Positions 62,651 through 64,000 of a stretch of DNA of 64,000 bases are shown piece by piece (the stretch's first letter is position 1; every line of letters starts with the position of its first letter). A program made the position numbers and the translations under genes. The stretch is from Lacticaseibacillus absianus (lineage in GTDB: Bacteria > Bacillota > Bacilli > Lactobacillales > Lactobacillaceae): NCBI RefSeq assembly GCF_013407595.1, contig NZ_JABEKX010000001.1:762522-826521 (forward strand), written 5' to 3'. Under the pieces are notes generated by a model. That model did no database searches. It was given only the letters and a program-made list of their open reading frames with translations, and had not been told where the DNA came from.

Positions 62651-63814
62651 ATGGGGTATCTGGGAACACTGGCACTGATTTTATTGACGACGCTGTTGTT
62701 GAGTCAGCTCAGCTTGAAGCTGGGCGTCCCGGCAGTGATCGGGCAGCTACTGGCCGGATTGCTGCTCGGCCCAGCGCTTTTGGGCTGGGTCCAGCCAACG
62801 GACATGGTGAGCGAGTTCGCTGAGATCGGGGTGATCGTCTTGATGTTCATCGCCGGGTTGGAATCGGACCTGACGTTGTTGCGGCGTTACTTTCGGCCCG
62901 GGGTGATGGTGGCAGTGATCGGGGTGATCGTCCCTGTCGCGGTGATCTTCGCTTTCAGCGAACTATGGGGCTTCTCTTTCGTCGCCGCCGCGTTTTTGGG
63001 GATCACCTTTGCCGCGACGTCGGTGTCGATCTCTGTAGAGGTGCTCAAGGAATTGAACGCCCTTGACTCACGCAGTGGCGCGACGATCCTCGGCGCCGCC
63101 GTCGTGGATGACATCTTGACGGTGATCATCCTCAGCGTGGCCGTCGGTGTATTCGGGACCGGCGCCAGCGTGACTGATGCGCCGCTGTGGCTGACGCTGG
63201 TCGAACAGGTCGCCTACTTCGGGGTGATCTACCTGGTCGTCAAGTGGGCCGCCACGTTCTTGATGCACCTCGCGGAGCGGTTGATCCCGGCTGCCAGTGT
63301 GACGATCATGTCGCTCTTGCTCTGCTTGGGGATGGCCTATCTCGCTGACTTTTTCGGCCTGTCCGCGGTGATCGGCGCCTTCTTCGCCGGCGTTGGGATC
63401 TCACAGACGCCTTACCGGCGGGAGGTCGATCACGCCCTTGAGGCGATCGGCTACGCGGTGTTCATCCCGGTCTTTTTCGTCTCGATCGGGTTGAACATGC
63501 GCTTCACTGGGCTGTTCCAGGACCTCGGTTTCATCGTGATCCTGACGGTGCTCGCCCTGCTGACAAAATGGCTGGGATGTGGCGCGGGGGCCAAACTTGC
63601 CGGGATGGATTGGACGGATGCGCATATCATCGGCTCGGGCATGGTCTCGCGCGGGGAGATGGCCCTGATCGTCGCGCAGATCGGCTTTGATGCGCAGCTG
63701 CTCCACCGTGACTTTTATTCCAGTGTGATCCTCGTGATCATCCTGACGACGCTGATCGCGCCGTTCATGCTCAAACAGGCCTTGCAGCGCCGCCCGCAAC
63801 CAGAGCGTGAATGA
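62651..63814 (+). CDS. CPA2-family cation/proton antiporter
   Basis: A 387-residue membrane protein with about twelve helices, of the NapA/KefB (CPA2) group. The N-terminal LKLGVPAVIGQLLAGLLLGP, the ion-site motif GAAVVDDILTVIIL with adjacent Asp-Asp, and MVSRGEMALIVAQIG near the C terminus are all present. There is no TrkA-N domain, so it is the Na+/H+ type rather than Kef. GGAGGAG precedes ATG 62651. Confidence 0.92.
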   Translation: MGYLGTLALILLTTLLLSQLSLKLGVPAVIGQLLAGLLLGPALLGWVQPTDMVSEFAEIGVIVLMFIAGLESDLTLLRRYFRPGVMVAVIGVIVPVAVIFAFSELWGFSFVAAAFLGITFAATSVSISVEVLKELNALDSRSGATILGAAVVDDILTVIILSVAVGVFGTGASVTDAPLWLTLVEQVAYFGVIYLVVKWAATFLMHLAERLIPAASVTIMSLLLCLGMAYLADFFGLSAVIGAFFAGVGISQTPYRREVDHALEAIGYAVFIPVFFVSIGLNMRFTGLFQDLGFIVILTVLALLTKWLGCGAGAKLAGMDWTDAHIIGSGMVSRGEMALIVAQIGFDAQLLHRDFYSSVILVIILTTLIAPFMLKQALQRRPQPERE

Positions 63815-63861
63815 TCCGATCGGGGGCGACGCATCGCCAGCCTCTGAGTGCGTCACGCGGC

Positions 63862-64000
63862 GGGGTTGGGGCATAAGCAAGCGCGACCGAGTGTCATCAC
63901 CAGCCGGTGATGAAGGCCCGACGCTCCCCGACCAGGTTGCGTCAACAAGCACCACTCGTATCAGCGCATGTCTGGCCGTTACGCACGGCGTTCCAACGCG
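63862..64000. repeat. Left part of a second copy of the palindromic repeat (cut by window end)
   Basis: Begins GGGGTTGGGGCATAA, matching the first element's terminus at 13 of 15 bases. From 63965, the segment starting CGCATGTCTG matches the first element's 42809-42842 at 28 of 34 positions. Between these, TCATCACC/GGTGATGA and CGAGTG/CACTCG inverted repeats are present. The right terminus is beyond the window. Confidence 0.5.

Overview
The window is a chromosomal segment from a high-GC Firmicute, most probably a high-GC member of the Lactobacillaceae (a Lacticaseibacillus-like lactobacillus). The evidence is the gene order (trmL-DUF1149-ftsK-yfmF-yfmH-ymfI-rodZ-pgsA-cinA-recA-rny, then yigZ/comFA-comFC-hpf-secA-prfB-ftsEX-minJ-phoPR-pst), strong AGGAGG ribosome binding sites, low-GC-Gram-positive versions of LexA, RodZ, RNase Y and long HPF, and a malolactic enzyme with its LysR regulator. 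Species cannot be fixed from sequence alone. No rRNA, tRNA, CRISPR array, prophage or transposase gene was seen.

Layout. 1-2.4 kb: the 5' part of guaC (minus) with two inverted PurR-type boxes around its promoter, a CorA Mg2+ transporter (minus), and rlmA. 2.7-15.4 kb: conserved housekeeping block on the plus strand for RNA methylation (trmL), chromosome translocation (ftsK), EF-P-modification-associated genes (yfmF, yfmH, ymfI), cell shape (rodZ), phospholipid synthesis (pgsA), cinA, recA (SOS box) and rny. 15.7-24.8 kb: kup, yigZ (minus), the DNA-uptake genes comFA-comFC, hpf, secA and prfB with its programmed +1 frameshift. 24.9-35.1 kb: ftsEX, then a MinJ-like PDZ gene fused transcriptionally to phoP-phoR, then pstS-pstC-pstA-pstB1-pstB2-phoU. 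TTTACA-like boxes at 11-bp spacing precede both minJ-phoPR and pstS, so this reads as a self-regulated phosphate-starvation unit.

35.2-46.4 kb is more accessory: a medium-chain reductase, small membrane proteins, an orphan PTS IIB-like protein, an ECF sigma factor coupled to a membrane-anchored PH-like protein, an AI-2E family permease, lexA (SOS box), a NUDIX hydrolase, a 214-bp palindromic repeat with inverted termini, a four-gene minus operon (DUF488, 5-formyl-THF cyclo-ligase, AEC permease, lipoprotein) and a second CorA with a GQN instead of GMN motif.

46.4-64 kb: the malate cluster (fumC-mleR divergent from mleS), a thiol peroxidase, flavodoxin, PepF, a flavin reductase divergent from an ArsR-like regulator, a cystine-type ABC importer lacking its ATPase, a universal stress protein, a P-type cation ATPase, a proline iminopeptidase, a probably frameshifted small membrane gene, a GNAT acetyltransferase, a CPA2 cation/proton antiporter, and a truncated second copy of the repeat at the right edge. 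The most interesting unexplained items are the ECF sigma/PH-protein pair with a palindromic promoter and a G9 tract at its ribosome binding site, the orphan IIB protein, the repeat family, and the placement of a MinJ-like gene under an apparent Pho-box promoter.
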